Assembly: GCA_017407835.1 (NCBI GenBank)
Contig: JAFQVV010000008.1
Location: 1 to 64,000, forward strand
Length of the DNA: 64,000 bases
Direction: 5' to 3'
Source of the DNA: Clostridia bacterium
GTDB taxonomy: Bacteria; Bacillota; Clostridia; Oscillospirales; CAG-272
A program made the position numbers and the translations under genes. How positions within the stretch are numbered: position 1 is the stretch's first letter; each line of letters begins with the position of its first letter. This document shows positions 28,201-36,611 of this stretch, in pieces. Under the pieces are notes generated by a model. The model was not told where the DNA came from, ran no database searches, and saw only the letters and a program-made list of their open reading frames with translations.

Positions 28201-28478
28201 GCATAGCAGTGGCAGACAGATGCGGCCAGTGCCGAAATGTCATCCAGCAATGCATCGGTCTCGGCAAGTGCCGCCCGCCCCTGTTCGCTCAGCGCAAATT
28301 CGTCCGCACCCAGCCCTTGTTCCGCCGCCCGCACCGCGATCGACTCGCCTGTGCGGGGAAGCAGGATAAGTGTGAGCTTCTCCTCGGCGCAAACCTCTGC
28401 CGCCGTCAGCGGGAGGGCTGGCAGGAGCATCAGCAATGAGAGGCATATTGCCGTCACGCGTACAAAAAATCGTCTCAT
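25242..28478 (-). CDS. Secreted subtilisin-like (S8) protease with PA domain, paralogue 1
   Basis: 1078 residues with a signal peptide (AICLSLLMLLPALPLTAAEV) and a prodomain to about 165. The S8 domain has D178 (VIAVIDTGFD), H240 (AASHGTKVAALAA), the oxyanion Asn in VCAAGNKG and S577 (LSGTSYASAQVSGALAV). A protease-associated (PA) domain is inserted between His and Ser at about 395-520 (QGKVALVERGEISFAQKA). Several Fn3/Ig-like domains follow (VRIDTTPPELLSA). This is the lactocepin/C5a-peptidase architecture, used to degrade large extracellular proteins. There is no LPXTG or membrane anchor at the end, so it is probably secreted or non-covalently bound. It is the second gene after a paralogue 18 bases upstream. 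Confidence 0.9.
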   Translation of the reverse strand: MRRFFVRVTAICLSLLMLLPALPLTAAEVCAEEKLTLILLPRTGESIAVRAAEQGLGADEFALSEQGRAALAETDALLDDISALAASVCHCYAERTRWTAALLGIAVEVDAADLPELRAAGDLAPGELAFDVYRPAAYSALDEPLPDAELNIVEYPLGEVGKGTQTAAGSGSVIAVIDTGFDLTTRGFSLPEGAVPALAGEALDARLALVDKPDAAVSEKIPFAYNYADPDADIDSAASHGTKVAALAAAYVNSEYDGEAPGAQLLLMKVFGEEKDARANECAVVSAINDALLLGADVINLSFGATYGETESGTALARAIAGARTSGNAVVCAAGNKGESGAGSLFYSMMGETLYPTAYTDHSTLTTPASVTGTFAVGAATGSLSRLPVLCDEAGEQITYTDSCAEFFADAASGSTVNFAALLKQKRFTYVAVGGVGSPEDYSGLDLQGKVALVERGEISFAQKAANAAAAGAIGLIVYDNDPATDGALTMELTGAPIPAIMINIADGARLAAAGEGELCFADDDPSLRGMAVRDVAEFSSRGLREDFTLAPALLALGDNFVGLSTNNTIAVLSGTSYASAQVSGALAVLLSCVREEALCGTEELDALDVAQCLLQNTAVPLMTGDIPVSVRTQGAGVLNTDAAMTAPLLLQGNDGGAVTLTGEDDSFTLVFTLRNLADTPVSFTLTASALGDAYTQPNLRQYSNNPAAEERLIALGYDLDNPPFCTTGALTALDAQISLDGEVLGTEGRYITLAGGETVEYRVTVTLSAEEYAARIAAFPSGFFVEGRVSLAITQNPLGGEQTLTLPYAVFCGAWEQTPILSPTVYGEGEQLYVGQSISAPMRNGKEVELGVSEMDTLRQNNSIATELLSFNPNYLSGPLRITLFLERNVSHWRVSVTDADGAEVYRSSGDALSKAYSFNGIAVGVRVPLWQGCVTDNEKYICPDGEYTISLTLFGAAGGEQTLSIPVRIDTTPPELLSAAFRREGDEFLLELTVRDNEYIRLVEVADRSSMVDFDYTQLSAEAVLAAGRGASIPLAVDGNQLYRQYFYVTVVDYAYNEVIVRIDRDQLFAAWEKGE

Positions 28479-28496
28479 TCCGTCTCTCCTTTCGCT

Positions 28497-31400
28497 TTAT
28501 GCCGCATCATCGATCGGTTCAATCTCGATTCGATAGGTATGGCTGTTGAGTGCGTAATCGTAAACATCGAGGTAAAGATAATCACCGGTAAATCCGCTCA
28601 AATCATACAGCAGGGTGATGGCACGGCGCCCCTCGCGATAGCTGATCTGGTGATCATCGCAATACAGCTCGGTCTCTCTGCCGTATTCATCGACAGCAGT
28701 GCGGTAGAGCTTTGCCCGCATGGGATAGTGATTGTCGCGCAGGGTAACAGACAGCATGGGCACACCGTTACGCTCGAACATGTGATACTCCACCAGTTCG
28801 GGGGCGGTCACGTCGAGCACCACCGGCAGCGCAACTTCCTCTGCGCTGACCGCTCCGCGTCCCAGTGCGCGGAGAATGACGGTATATTCTCCCTCCGGCA
28901 TGACATAGACGGCACTATCGGCATCGTTGCCCGACCAAGCTGTGCCAAATCCGCTCTTCATCTCACCGTCGTCATCGACAAAGGATTTTGTCAGATAGAA
29001 TGTACGTGCACTGCCTGTGACGATATTCCCATCGGCATCCCTGATCTCGATCTCAAAGCTGTAGAGATTGCGCAGCAGACGAAGCGAAACCTGCACTTCA
29101 TCGAAAAAGCCGTCTCCGTTGGGCGAGAAGGCAATCAAATCCGAGCGGAAACTGTCGGCATCTCCCGCCTCGTCATAGACGTTGCAGCCAAGATAAAGCA
29201 GTGCGTTTGCGGCTGTGCCATAGAGATAGGATCCTGTAAAAAACGAATCCTTGCCGTCATAGGCAAAGGTATCGAAATAGGGTAGTGCATCAAAATCACC
29301 CACAAAGCCGAGGTAGGGCAGGCTCAGGCACTCGCCCTCGCTCTCCACCCAGACATAGCCCTCAAGGTAGTAGCCGTTTTCAAACAGCGTTTTATACTCG
29401 GCGGCTTCGGCAGCCGAAAGCTTGCCCCGCACCGTCAAGGTTCTGCTCTCGCCGGCGTCCAGCGTGACAGAAGCCGAGGCCGGCACCTGCGCGAATCGGT
29501 TTGCCTCTGTGCCGTTAACGGTGAGCATGGCATCCGAGAAGACGCGCATCGTATCGGCGGCAAACACAATCTGCTCGCCGTCCTGTTCGAGAATATAGAT
29601 ATCATCCGAGCCGACCGACCCCGAGACAGCATATGTACGGGCGGTATCCGAATGGTTGGTCAGCGTCAGCGTAAAGGAAAATTCTCCGTCAGCAGACAGC
29701 TCGTCGCCAAGCTCAACCACGCCGCGGCCATCCTCGGCGCGAAGTGTGCTCTCTGCCGAGAAAAGCAGATCGGTGCGCACCATGCCGCCCCCCTGCACCC
29801 GCACCGAATAGGGATGACCATCGGCATCGAGCATCGGCTCGGCGGTGGTGATCATCTCAGCCATCAGCGCGTCGGCAAAGGCTGCTGTGCCTGCATCCCC
29901 GGCGGCCGATACTGCCAGTGCGGCGATACCCGAGATAACGGGGGTTGCCATGGAAGTCCCCTGCTTGGTACCGTAGGTTCCGCCCGACAGTGCGGCATAA
30001 ATTGTTCCGGGCGAGAGCAGTGCGGGACGAATCTGCAGCCCCGAGCCGACCGTGCTGTATTCGGCAGGCTGACCTGCATCTGCGGGTGTCGACAGCTGCA
30101 CGGGCTGGCTGGAAATGCTAATTGTACGCTGTTCCTCGGGCAGGGCGGCCAGGCGTTCGCCTGCCGCGCGGCTGATTGAGACGGCGGGAATGGGCATTTC
30201 ATCAAACGCCATATTGATGATACTGCCCTCCACATTGTCGCGGCAGATCATCCCGACAGCGCCGGCTGCTGCCGCCGCCAAAAGCTTCTCGGTAAAGGTG
30301 ATTTCTCCGCGCTCAACCAGCGCCAGTTTGCCGGTGAGGTCAAGCCCAGCATAATCTTCGGTCGAACCGACACCGGGGACAACCACATAGGGCAGGGTTT
30401 GTCCGTCAAGGCTGCTGACAAAGCCTCGCTCGGCAAAGCCCTGACCTGACGCGCTGTCCACATAATCCACGGTGCTGCCGTCCCCGGCAAGCAGGGCGGA
30501 GGTCAGCACGCGGTCGGGCACATAGGCACCCACGGCCAGTGTGCCCGAAAAAGAGGCGGGATCGGCGGTCAGTCCATAATCGGGATTGGCGGCAAGGGGA
30601 AAATCAACGCCATACTCGACATCATACCGCGATCCATTTCCCACGGCGCCGTCGTTGCCGACCGCGCAGACGATGACACAGCCCAGCTCGCGCGCACGGT
30701 CAAGATGGCGGCTGATTGAGAAGGTATTGGTCGCGTAAGGAAAGCCGGGCGAAGAGCCGAGACTGAGGTTAATGACATCGGCGCCCAGAATCATGGCATC
30801 CTCAACCGCACGGTAGAGGGCATACTCCGAGGAGGAACCCGAGCCCGAATCGTCAAAAATTTTCATCAGCAGAAGCTGTGCGCCGGGGGCAATGCCCACA
30901 TAGGTTCCGTCGGCATCGGCACCGCCCGCAGCGATTGATGCGACATGGGTGCCGTGGGTATTGGCGGCCGAAACATCGGCGTCATTGGCATTGTAATCGA
31001 AGGCAAAGGGGATCTTATCACTGTACCAGAGGTCGTCTACATCATACCGTTCACCGTTTGTCTGTTTGGAAACACTCAGCAGCGGCAAATATTCTGTCAG
31101 TATTTCCTGTGTCAGCGACGGCGCGGTGCCCTCGGGCAGTGTAAAAACAGGATGCGCGGTATCATATCCTGTATCGATAACGGCAATGATCGCCCCCTCA
31201 CCGAGGATACCCTCGCTGTGCAATGCACGCGCACCGATCAAATCGGGGGCGTAGACCGCCGATGCGGCAGATACTGCCGCCGATTCTTCCGCGGCTTCCG
31301 CACTGTCGGCGGCAATCAGGCTGTCGGTCAGCACCTCGACCGAGGAAATGCCGTCAATGGCGGCAAGTTCATCGAGCAAATCGGCAGGCAGCCGCACACC

Positions 31401-31676
31401 GAGTGAAAGCGAGAGATACCAGCCGCTGCCGAAAACCTCCGCCCCGCGCAGCGACGCGATCTCCTCCGCCGTCCGCTCAAGCAGGGCTTCGGCGTCTGCA
31501 ATCGCCGCCTGTCCTTCGGGGAAACAAAGGCGGTCAGCACTGACGGTATACGCCACGCCCTCCTCCGCGAGGGTAACAAACACCTCCACCGTCTCGGCGG
31601 GAGATGATGACGCGGCGGGCAGAGCGAACACCGACAAAATCAGAGTCAAGGCAAGCAAACAGGAAAGAAAACGCAT
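28497..31676 (-). CDS. Secreted subtilisin-like (S8) protease with PA domain, paralogue 2
   Basis: 1059 residues. A signal peptide (LLALTLILSVFALPAASSS) is followed by a prodomain and the S8 triad: D168 (IIAVIDTGYD), H241 (ANTHGTHVASIAA) and S575 (KQGTSMATPVISG). The inserted PA domain is at about 405-530 (TGKLALVERGEITFTEKL). C-terminal beta-sandwich domains include FSPNGDGFFDEVQVSLRLLRN and a closing LDVTAPELVEYHMF. The layout matches the adjacent paralogue, and shared phrases (PGAQLLLMK, GADVINLS, VGSTEDYAGLDL) show a tandem duplication followed by divergence. It lies 35 bases upstream of nothing but the cardiolipin synthase terminator region and leads the two-protease unit. Probable role: extracellular protein digestion. 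Confidence 0.9.
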   Translation of the reverse strand: MRFLSCLLALTLILSVFALPAASSSPAETVEVFVTLAEEGVAYTVSADRLCFPEGQAAIADAEALLERTAEEIASLRGAEVFGSGWYLSLSLGVRLPADLLDELAAIDGISSVEVLTDSLIAADSAEAAEESAAVSAASAVYAPDLIGARALHSEGILGEGAIIAVIDTGYDTAHPVFTLPEGTAPSLTQEILTEYLPLLSVSKQTNGERYDVDDLWYSDKIPFAFDYNANDADVSAANTHGTHVASIAAGGADADGTYVGIAPGAQLLLMKIFDDSGSGSSSEYALYRAVEDAMILGADVINLSLGSSPGFPYATNTFSISRHLDRARELGCVIVCAVGNDGAVGNGSRYDVEYGVDFPLAANPDYGLTADPASFSGTLAVGAYVPDRVLTSALLAGDGSTVDYVDSASGQGFAERGFVSSLDGQTLPYVVVPGVGSTEDYAGLDLTGKLALVERGEITFTEKLLAAAAAGAVGMICRDNVEGSIINMAFDEMPIPAVSISRAAGERLAALPEEQRTISISSQPVQLSTPADAGQPAEYSTVGSGLQIRPALLSPGTIYAALSGGTYGTKQGTSMATPVISGIAALAVSAAGDAGTAAFADALMAEMITTAEPMLDADGHPYSVRVQGGGMVRTDLLFSAESTLRAEDGRGVVELGDELSADGEFSFTLTLTNHSDTARTYAVSGSVGSDDIYILEQDGEQIVFAADTMRVFSDAMLTVNGTEANRFAQVPASASVTLDAGESRTLTVRGKLSAAEAAEYKTLFENGYYLEGYVWVESEGECLSLPYLGFVGDFDALPYFDTFAYDGKDSFFTGSYLYGTAANALLYLGCNVYDEAGDADSFRSDLIAFSPNGDGFFDEVQVSLRLLRNLYSFEIEIRDADGNIVTGSARTFYLTKSFVDDDGEMKSGFGTAWSGNDADSAVYVMPEGEYTVILRALGRGAVSAEEVALPVVLDVTAPELVEYHMFERNGVPMLSVTLRDNHYPMRAKLYRTAVDEYGRETELYCDDHQISYREGRRAITLLYDLSGFTGDYLYLDVYDYALNSHTYRIEIEPIDDAA

Positions 31677-31711
31677 AGAAAAATCCTTTCTGTGATCGTT
31701 TGGCGATGCCC

Positions 31712-33268
31712 TTACAGGAAGGGCGCAAAGGGCTGCATCAGCGCACCGAGGATGCGCAGTGAATAGTTGCGGCGCATCTCCTCCTCGCCGATCCGGCGAG
31801 ACACGGCAAACAGCTGCTCAAAATAAGCGCGGATATCGGGGATTGCTTCGGTGTCTGTCATCCACGCGCCGCACTCAAAGTGCAGATACAGCGAGCGGTA
31901 GTCAAGGTTGATGGTGCCCACCGTCGCTGTTCTGTCATCGGCGAGGAAGAGCTTGGCGTGCAGAAAGCCGGGGGTATACTCATAAATTTTGACGCCCGCC
32001 TCAAGGAGGGCGAGGTAGTAGGAACGGCTGATGGTTGAGACAATCTTTTTGTCGGGCACACCGGGAGTGATAATCCGCACATCCACGCCGCTCTTGGCGG
32101 CAAGCATGAGCGAGGTGCAGAGCGCATCGTCGATAATCAGATAAGGCGTGGTGATCCAGACATAATCGGTGGCGGTGCGCAGGATATGGTCATATACCCA
32201 TGCGCCAACCGTCTCGCCGTCAAGCGGCGTATCCCCGTAGGGCTGAACAAATCCGCGGCTGCACGGGGGGACAGGCGCAGATGCGACGGGCGGGAAAAAG
32301 CGCGCGATGTCGTCTGCGTCCTCAATGCGATTACAAAGCCACAACTGCAGGAAAATAGCGGTAAATGCCTGCACGCCCGCACCTGTGATCATGAGGGCGG
32401 TATCATTCCAATGCCCGAACCGCTCGAGCCGATTGATGTACTCATCACCGATATTGATGCCCCCCGTAAAGGCAACACGACCGTCAATGACGGCAATTTT
32501 TCGGTGATCCCGGTTATTCTGGACGGTACTGACGACGGGACGGAAGGGGTTGAAGAGAATGGTTTTTATCCCTTCCCGTGCCAGCGTTTGGTCATAGCGG
32601 TAGGGGAGTCTGAGCAGGCAGCCGAGGTCATCGTAGATGACGCGGATCTCCACCCCAGCCGCCGCCCGCTCGCGCAGGATGGCATGGATCTCGTTCCACA
32701 TCTCCCCGTCGGCAATGATGAAATATTCAAGGAAAATAAACTTCTCCGCCCGGCGCAGCTCCTCGCAGAGCCGAGCAAACATCTCCTCGCCCGAGGGAAA
32801 AAACACGGTATCTTCAGCCGCATAGATCGGAAAATTCTGCCGCGCGAGATAGGTGGTTCGCTGACTGCCCCCCCGAGTCGCCCGATCAAAGCAGTCGGCC
32901 GTCGACTCATCCTGACAGCAATAGGGGGCGAGAATTGCATCCACCTCCCCCAGACGGTCGGCAAACCGCTTCTGGGATGCCTGCCCATGGATAATGAGGA
33001 ACAGAATTCCGCCGAAGGCAGGCATCAGGGCGATGAGAATAATCCAGGGCAGTTTATAGACCGTTTCCTTGCGCCGCGTAATGATGGTAAGCACCGTCAC
33101 CGCGCTGATTGCAACCAAAAGCAGGTACATCCACTGGAACATGGCGATGCCCGCAAAAAACATATAGATCAACAGCAAAAACTGGACAAGCAGAGCAAGC
33201 AGAACGATCACTCTGCGCTGAAAGAGGGGATACATCCACCGTTTCCAGCGGATTTTCGGTTTTTTCAT
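31712..33268 (-). CDS. cls: Cardiolipin synthase (phospholipase D superfamily)
   Basis: 518 residues from ATG 33268, chosen because AAAGGA lies six bases upstream. Two N-terminal membrane helices (VIVLLALLVQFLLLIYMFF and the next segment) precede a cytoplasmic enzyme domain. There are two HKD motifs: HRKIAVIDGRVAFTGGIN and HAKLFLADDRTATVGTIN, which together form the active site. The enzyme condenses phosphatidylglycerol to cardiolipin. The length and N-terminal helices fit bacterial Cls. The gene follows an acyl-CoA ligase with a terminator in between, so it is probably independently transcribed. The call is firm apart from the usual overlap with phosphatidyltransferases of related specificity. 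Confidence 0.9.
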   Translation of the reverse strand: MKKPKIRWKRWMYPLFQRRVIVLLALLVQFLLLIYMFFAGIAMFQWMYLLLVAISAVTVLTIITRRKETVYKLPWIILIALMPAFGGILFLIIHGQASQKRFADRLGEVDAILAPYCCQDESTADCFDRATRGGSQRTTYLARQNFPIYAAEDTVFFPSGEEMFARLCEELRRAEKFIFLEYFIIADGEMWNEIHAILRERAAAGVEIRVIYDDLGCLLRLPYRYDQTLAREGIKTILFNPFRPVVSTVQNNRDHRKIAVIDGRVAFTGGINIGDEYINRLERFGHWNDTALMITGAGVQAFTAIFLQLWLCNRIEDADDIARFFPPVASAPVPPCSRGFVQPYGDTPLDGETVGAWVYDHILRTATDYVWITTPYLIIDDALCTSLMLAAKSGVDVRIITPGVPDKKIVSTISRSYYLALLEAGVKIYEYTPGFLHAKLFLADDRTATVGTINLDYRSLYLHFECGAWMTDTEAIPDIRAYFEQLFAVSRRIGEEEMRRNYSLRILGALMQPFAPFL

Positions 33269-33291
33269 TGTCATTCCTTTCCGAGGGACGC

Positions 33292-33322
33292 AAAAGACCG
33301 CTCGCGTGAACACGGAGCGGTC
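33292..33322 (-). terminator. Terminator after the acyl-CoA ligase
   Basis: On the minus strand GACCGCTC pairs with GAGCGGTC and is followed by TTTTGCG, between the ligase stop and the cardiolipin synthase start. Confidence 0.7.
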
Positions 33323-33364
33323 GGTCTGCATCACGCAGTCTCAATCAGACGTGAAGGGGGGAAA

Positions 33365-35065
33365 TCAGCCCTGCACCTTGGCACGATAGGCGGGCAGAAT
33401 CGCATCGGCAATGCCGGCGCGCTTGATCTTGCGGGAGGTGTTTTTCTCAAATTCCTCGTCGCGGCGCAGGAAAAGGTCAATTCGTTTATAGGTCTGGACG
33501 GTGGCATTGACTTCCGCCACAGCGGCGGCAAGTTTATCGTGAACAAGTTCGTCGGTCACGCTGTCGCCGAACTCCTCGGCAAAGCGGTCAAGGTTGGGAA
33601 CAATGACAGCCACGATATCATAATCCTTCTTTTGCTCGTTGGGCATGCCGACAATCACCGACTCCCGCACATAGGAGCTGCGGGAGAGGTAGGTCTCCAG
33701 CTCCTCGGGGAAGATGTTTTTGCCGCCCGAGGTAACGATGACGTTCTTTTTTCTGCCCGTGATGTGCAAAAAGCCGTCGGCATCGATGTAGCCGAGGTCG
33801 CCGGTGTAGAGCCACTCGCCCCGCTTGACTTCGGCCGTCAACTCGGGCGCATTGTAATAGCCGAGCATGATGTTCTCGCCCTTGAAGCGAATCTCGCCCG
33901 TACCGTCCTCCTGCGGATTATAGATATCGAGGGTGGTGTTTGGGGTGGCGAGTCCTGCCGACTCGTCGCGGTAGAACTGATCCGAGTTGAGGGCCGCCAG
34001 CGGCGCGCACTCGGTCAGGCCGTAGCCCTGCACGGCAAGGATACCGAAGTCGCGCAGCCCGCGCAGCACCTCGGGGTCAACCGCAGCGCCGCCTGCAATC
34101 AGGGTGTTCAGCTCGCCGCCGAGCGAAGCGTAGATCTCGGCAAAGAGCTTACGGGTAAGATTGATGCCCACACGGCGCAGCGCATTGGAGAGCTTGACTG
34201 CACTCTTGACCTTTTTCTCCAGTCCTTTTTTGCGGATGTTCGCCCAAATTTTGTGATACATCGACTCCACCAGCATGGGCACACAGCAGATTTTGGTGGG
34301 ATGCACTTCCTTCATGTTGCGGGTAATATATCGAAGCCCCTCGCAGAAGGCAACCGTGGTGCCGCGGTATATCTGGCAGAGGAAGCCGCAGGTGCACTCA
34401 TAGGCATGGTGCATGGGAAGCACCGACAGGAAGGTATCCTCGGGCCCGATGTAGAGCATACGGCACATCTCTTCCAGATTAAAGCAGATATTGCGGTGAG
34501 AGAGCATAACCCCTTTGGAAACACCCGTCGTCCCCGAGGTGAAGAGCAGTGCGCTCATGGCATCGGGATCAATGGGCGCTTTCAGATAGGCTCGCTCGCC
34601 TGCCGCAATCCGTGCGTCACCGGCACTGACCAGTTCGGGCAGAGAAGTGAAGGGGATGCGCATGATCGACTCGGGCAGCTCTGCGACTCGCTTCTCGGAC
34701 GATACCGCGTAAATGACGGCAGCCGCCTCCGAGATGGCGGCAATATTGGCAAGCTCCTCAGCGGGAATTTCGCGATCGACGGGGACCACAACACCAAGTC
34801 CGCAGATGACGGCAAGGTAGGAAACGGCCCATGCATAGCAGTTCTCGCCCGTCACAATGATTCGCTTTCCCGCAAGACCGCGCCCCCACAGCTCAGCGCC
34901 GAGTGCTTCCACATCATGGCGCAGTGTGGCATAGGTAATGCCGCGGTACTCTCCGTCTGTTTTTTGCAGGAATGCGTTTTTCTCGGCGTACATCTCTGTA
35001 CTGGAACGAAGCATATCGCGCAGATCGCGAATGTGGCGCACTTCATAGGTCACATAACTGCTCAT
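33365..35065 (-). CDS. AMP-binding long-chain acyl-CoA ligase
   Basis: 566 residues from ATG 35065 (MSSYVTYEVRHIRDLRDML), with AGGAGG upstream. The adenylate-forming signature LLFTSGTTGVSKGVMLSHRN, the central QGYGLTECAPLAALN and the hinge/C-terminal segment YTGDLGYIDADGFLHITGRKKNVIVTSGGKNIFPEE are all intact. The final lysine region is KNTSRKIKRAGI. Such enzymes activate fatty acids to acyl-AMP and then acyl-CoA, or pass the acyl group to a carrier protein. It lacks membrane segments. A 5' leader of about 130 nt follows its promoter. No beta-oxidation or lipid genes sit beside it except cardiolipin synthase, so a role in lipid recycling is plausible but unproven. Confidence 0.88.
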   Translation of the reverse strand: MSSYVTYEVRHIRDLRDMLRSSTEMYAEKNAFLQKTDGEYRGITYATLRHDVEALGAELWGRGLAGKRIIVTGENCYAWAVSYLAVICGLGVVVPVDREIPAEELANIAAISEAAAVIYAVSSEKRVAELPESIMRIPFTSLPELVSAGDARIAAGERAYLKAPIDPDAMSALLFTSGTTGVSKGVMLSHRNICFNLEEMCRMLYIGPEDTFLSVLPMHHAYECTCGFLCQIYRGTTVAFCEGLRYITRNMKEVHPTKICCVPMLVESMYHKIWANIRKKGLEKKVKSAVKLSNALRRVGINLTRKLFAEIYASLGGELNTLIAGGAAVDPEVLRGLRDFGILAVQGYGLTECAPLAALNSDQFYRDESAGLATPNTTLDIYNPQEDGTGEIRFKGENIMLGYYNAPELTAEVKRGEWLYTGDLGYIDADGFLHITGRKKNVIVTSGGKNIFPEELETYLSRSSYVRESVIVGMPNEQKKDYDIVAVIVPNLDRFAEEFGDSVTDELVHDKLAAAVAEVNATVQTYKRIDLFLRRDEEFEKNTSRKIKRAGIADAILPAYRAKVQG

Positions 35066-35205
35066 GTAAAATCCTCCTGCCCGTACGGGTATGCAAATCA
35101 TCAGACAACCGACCGACACGATTTTCCGCCGCATGAATAAACCGGTATCGTGTGGGCAATGCTCCCTCGGGGAGGGGCGATCGGTTTTCTGTTATTATCC
35201 TATAC

Positions 35206-35234
35206 AGTATATCACAACTTGTGCATTTATTCAA
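35206..35234 (-). promoter_or_regulatory. Promoter of the acyl-CoA ligase
   Basis: On the minus strand, TTGAAT (35234-35229), a 17-base spacer and TATACT (35211-35206). The leader of about 130 nt contains a CCCGTACGGG palindrome just before the AGGAGG ribosome site. Confidence 0.65.
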
Positions 35235-35284
35235 GTGTTTTTCATAAACTCCCACCCCAATCCGGAGCTGGAAAAGATTGTGCC

Positions 35285-35313
35285 TTGCATCGGTACGATT
35301 TTTCTGGTATCCT
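35285..35313 (+). promoter_or_regulatory. Possible promoter of the cortex hydrolase gene
   Basis: TTGCAT (35285-35290), a 17-base spacer and TATCCT (35308-35313), 37 bases before the start codon. A sporulation sigma factor may be used instead. Confidence 0.4.
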
Positions 35314-35349
35314 ATTCTCAGCCGCTCCCACCAAAGAAAGGAGAAATGT

Positions 35350-36204
35350 ATGAAAAAAAACCGCAAATTCCGCATCGGCATCTGTGTGCTGCTCCTGCTT
35401 GCCCTTCTGTCGGCGGCAGTGCTGCCCATTGCCGCTGAGGCAGGCGTGGGCGCAGGCAACGTCAACGTCACCTACCGTTCCGCTTCCGTCTGTGCCGGGG
35501 AAAGCCGCATTATCGGTTCGTCCACCTATGTCCCTCTTCGCGCCTTCTGCGCCGAGTTTGGGCTAACCGATCTTGTCTGGGACGCCGCCGCGCGATCTGC
35601 CACCCTCACCGCAGACGGGCTCAGCCTCCGGGCAGCCGAGGGAGCACAGTGGATTGAAGTCAACGGCCGCTGTTTCTGGGCGCCCGACGGTGTTCGCATC
35701 GTAGGGGGAACAATGATGGTTCCCATTCGCCCGCTGGCACGCGCACTTGGGCTGTCGGTCACATGGGAGAACGAAACCGCCTCGGTCTTGCTTGAGGATA
35801 CGGGTGAGGGCTATGCCGCTCCCGCCGAGCAGGTCTATGACGATGAGGATCTCTACTGGCTCTCGCGCATCATTTCGGCAGAAAGCCGGGGTGAGCCGCT
35901 GACAGGTCAGCTTGCCGTCGGCAATGTTGTGCTCAACCGCGTCGCTTCCCCCACCTTCCCCGACACCATCAAAGGCGTCATTTTCGACACGCGATATGCC
36001 ATTCAATTCTCACCCGTCGCCAACGGAACCATCTATGCTGATCCCGCTGAGCTGTCGGTAGTCGCCGCTAAGCTTGCCCTTGAGGGGTATACCCTGTCAA
36101 ACGAAATTATCTACTTCCTCAACGCCGAGCTTGCCACCAATTTCTGGGTTCCCCAGAATCGCCCCTACGCAATGACGGTCGGATGCCACGATTTTTATAC
36201 CTAA
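35350..36204 (+). CDS. Secreted SleB/CwlJ-type cell wall hydrolase with stalk (copper amine oxidase N-like) domain
   Basis: 284 residues from ATG 35350, with AAAGGAG upstream. A signal peptide (GICVLLLLALLSAAVLPIAAEA) is followed by a copper-amine-oxidase-N-like stalk domain (SSTYVPLRAFCAEFGL, GGTMMVPIRPLARALGLSVTW). The C-terminal hydrolase_2 domain begins DLYWLSRIISAESRGEPLTGQLAVGNVVLNRV, in which the Glu of SAESRGE is the expected catalytic residue. SleB and CwlJ degrade spore cortex during germination, and similar proteins remodel vegetative wall. The stalk domain suggests surface binding rather than spore-coat location. With spoIIE in the same window a spore role is reasonable, but a vegetative role is not excluded. 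Confidence 0.85.
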   Translation: MKKNRKFRIGICVLLLLALLSAAVLPIAAEAGVGAGNVNVTYRSASVCAGESRIIGSSTYVPLRAFCAEFGLTDLVWDAAARSATLTADGLSLRAAEGAQWIEVNGRCFWAPDGVRIVGGTMMVPIRPLARALGLSVTWENETASVLLEDTGEGYAAPAEQVYDDEDLYWLSRIISAESRGEPLTGQLAVGNVVLNRVASPTFPDTIKGVIFDTRYAIQFSPVANGTIYADPAELSVVAAKLALEGYTLSNEIIYFLNAELATNFWVPQNRPYAMTVGCHDFYT

Positions 36205-36210
36205 TTTTTT

Positions 36211-36258
36211 GCACAAAAAAAGAGAGCTGCACTGCGGTGCGGCTCTCTTTTTCTGTGC
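36211..36258 (+). terminator. Terminator after the cell wall hydrolase
   Basis: GCAC(A)7GAGAGC...GCTCTC(T)5CTGTGC forms a long hairpin with a TGCG loop, cutting off the hydrolase gene from the PTS operon. Confidence 0.8.
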
Positions 36259-36350
36259 AAATCTCTTTTTGCCCGACAGACGCATATTTTTCCCAAAAGC
36301 TCGCAAAATAATAGCGATCCATGATAACAAGCAAAAGGATGGCGATCAAA

Positions 36351-36608
36351 ATGCGAGAATTTACCTATACCATTACCGATGCGCACGGCATTCATGCGCG
36401 CCCCGCAGGGCTTTTGGCCGAAACGGCAAAGCGTTTTTCTTCAGCGATATCTGTCCTCTGCGGGGACAGGACGGCAGACGGCAAGCGTCTGCTTGCCCTG
36501 ATGAGTCTGGGTGCACGCTGCGGCGATGCACTCAGCTTCCGCATCGAAGGTGCGGATGAGGATGAGGCGGCGGATGCACTGCTCCGCACCTGCGGCGAGG
36601 TGATTTGA
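36351..36608 (+). CDS. ptsH: HPr phosphocarrier protein lacking the Ser46 site
   Basis: 85 residues. ATG 36351 is chosen over 36339 because it places the active histidine at the canonical position: DAHGIHARPAG, H15. HPr takes phosphate from enzyme I and passes it to sugar-specific IIA proteins. The regulatory segment, normally K-S46-I/L-M/L-x-x-M-S-L-G, reads GKRLLALMSLG here, so Ser46 is Arg46. It therefore cannot be phosphorylated by HPr kinase, which in Firmicutes triggers CcpA-dependent catabolite repression. It heads the operon ptsH-ptsI-IIA-IICB, with only three bases to ptsI. The call is firm, and the missing serine is read directly. Confidence 0.9.
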   Translation: MREFTYTITDAHGIHARPAGLLAETAKRFSSAISVLCGDRTADGKRLLALMSLGARCGDALSFRIEGADEDEAADALLRTCGEVI

Positions 36609-36611
36609 GGC

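Noticed and set aside
32186..35140. 984-codon plus-strand frame opposite the cardiolipin synthase and acyl-CoA ligase
   Set aside because: It crosses two real genes and a terminator on the other strand and has no recognisable protein features.
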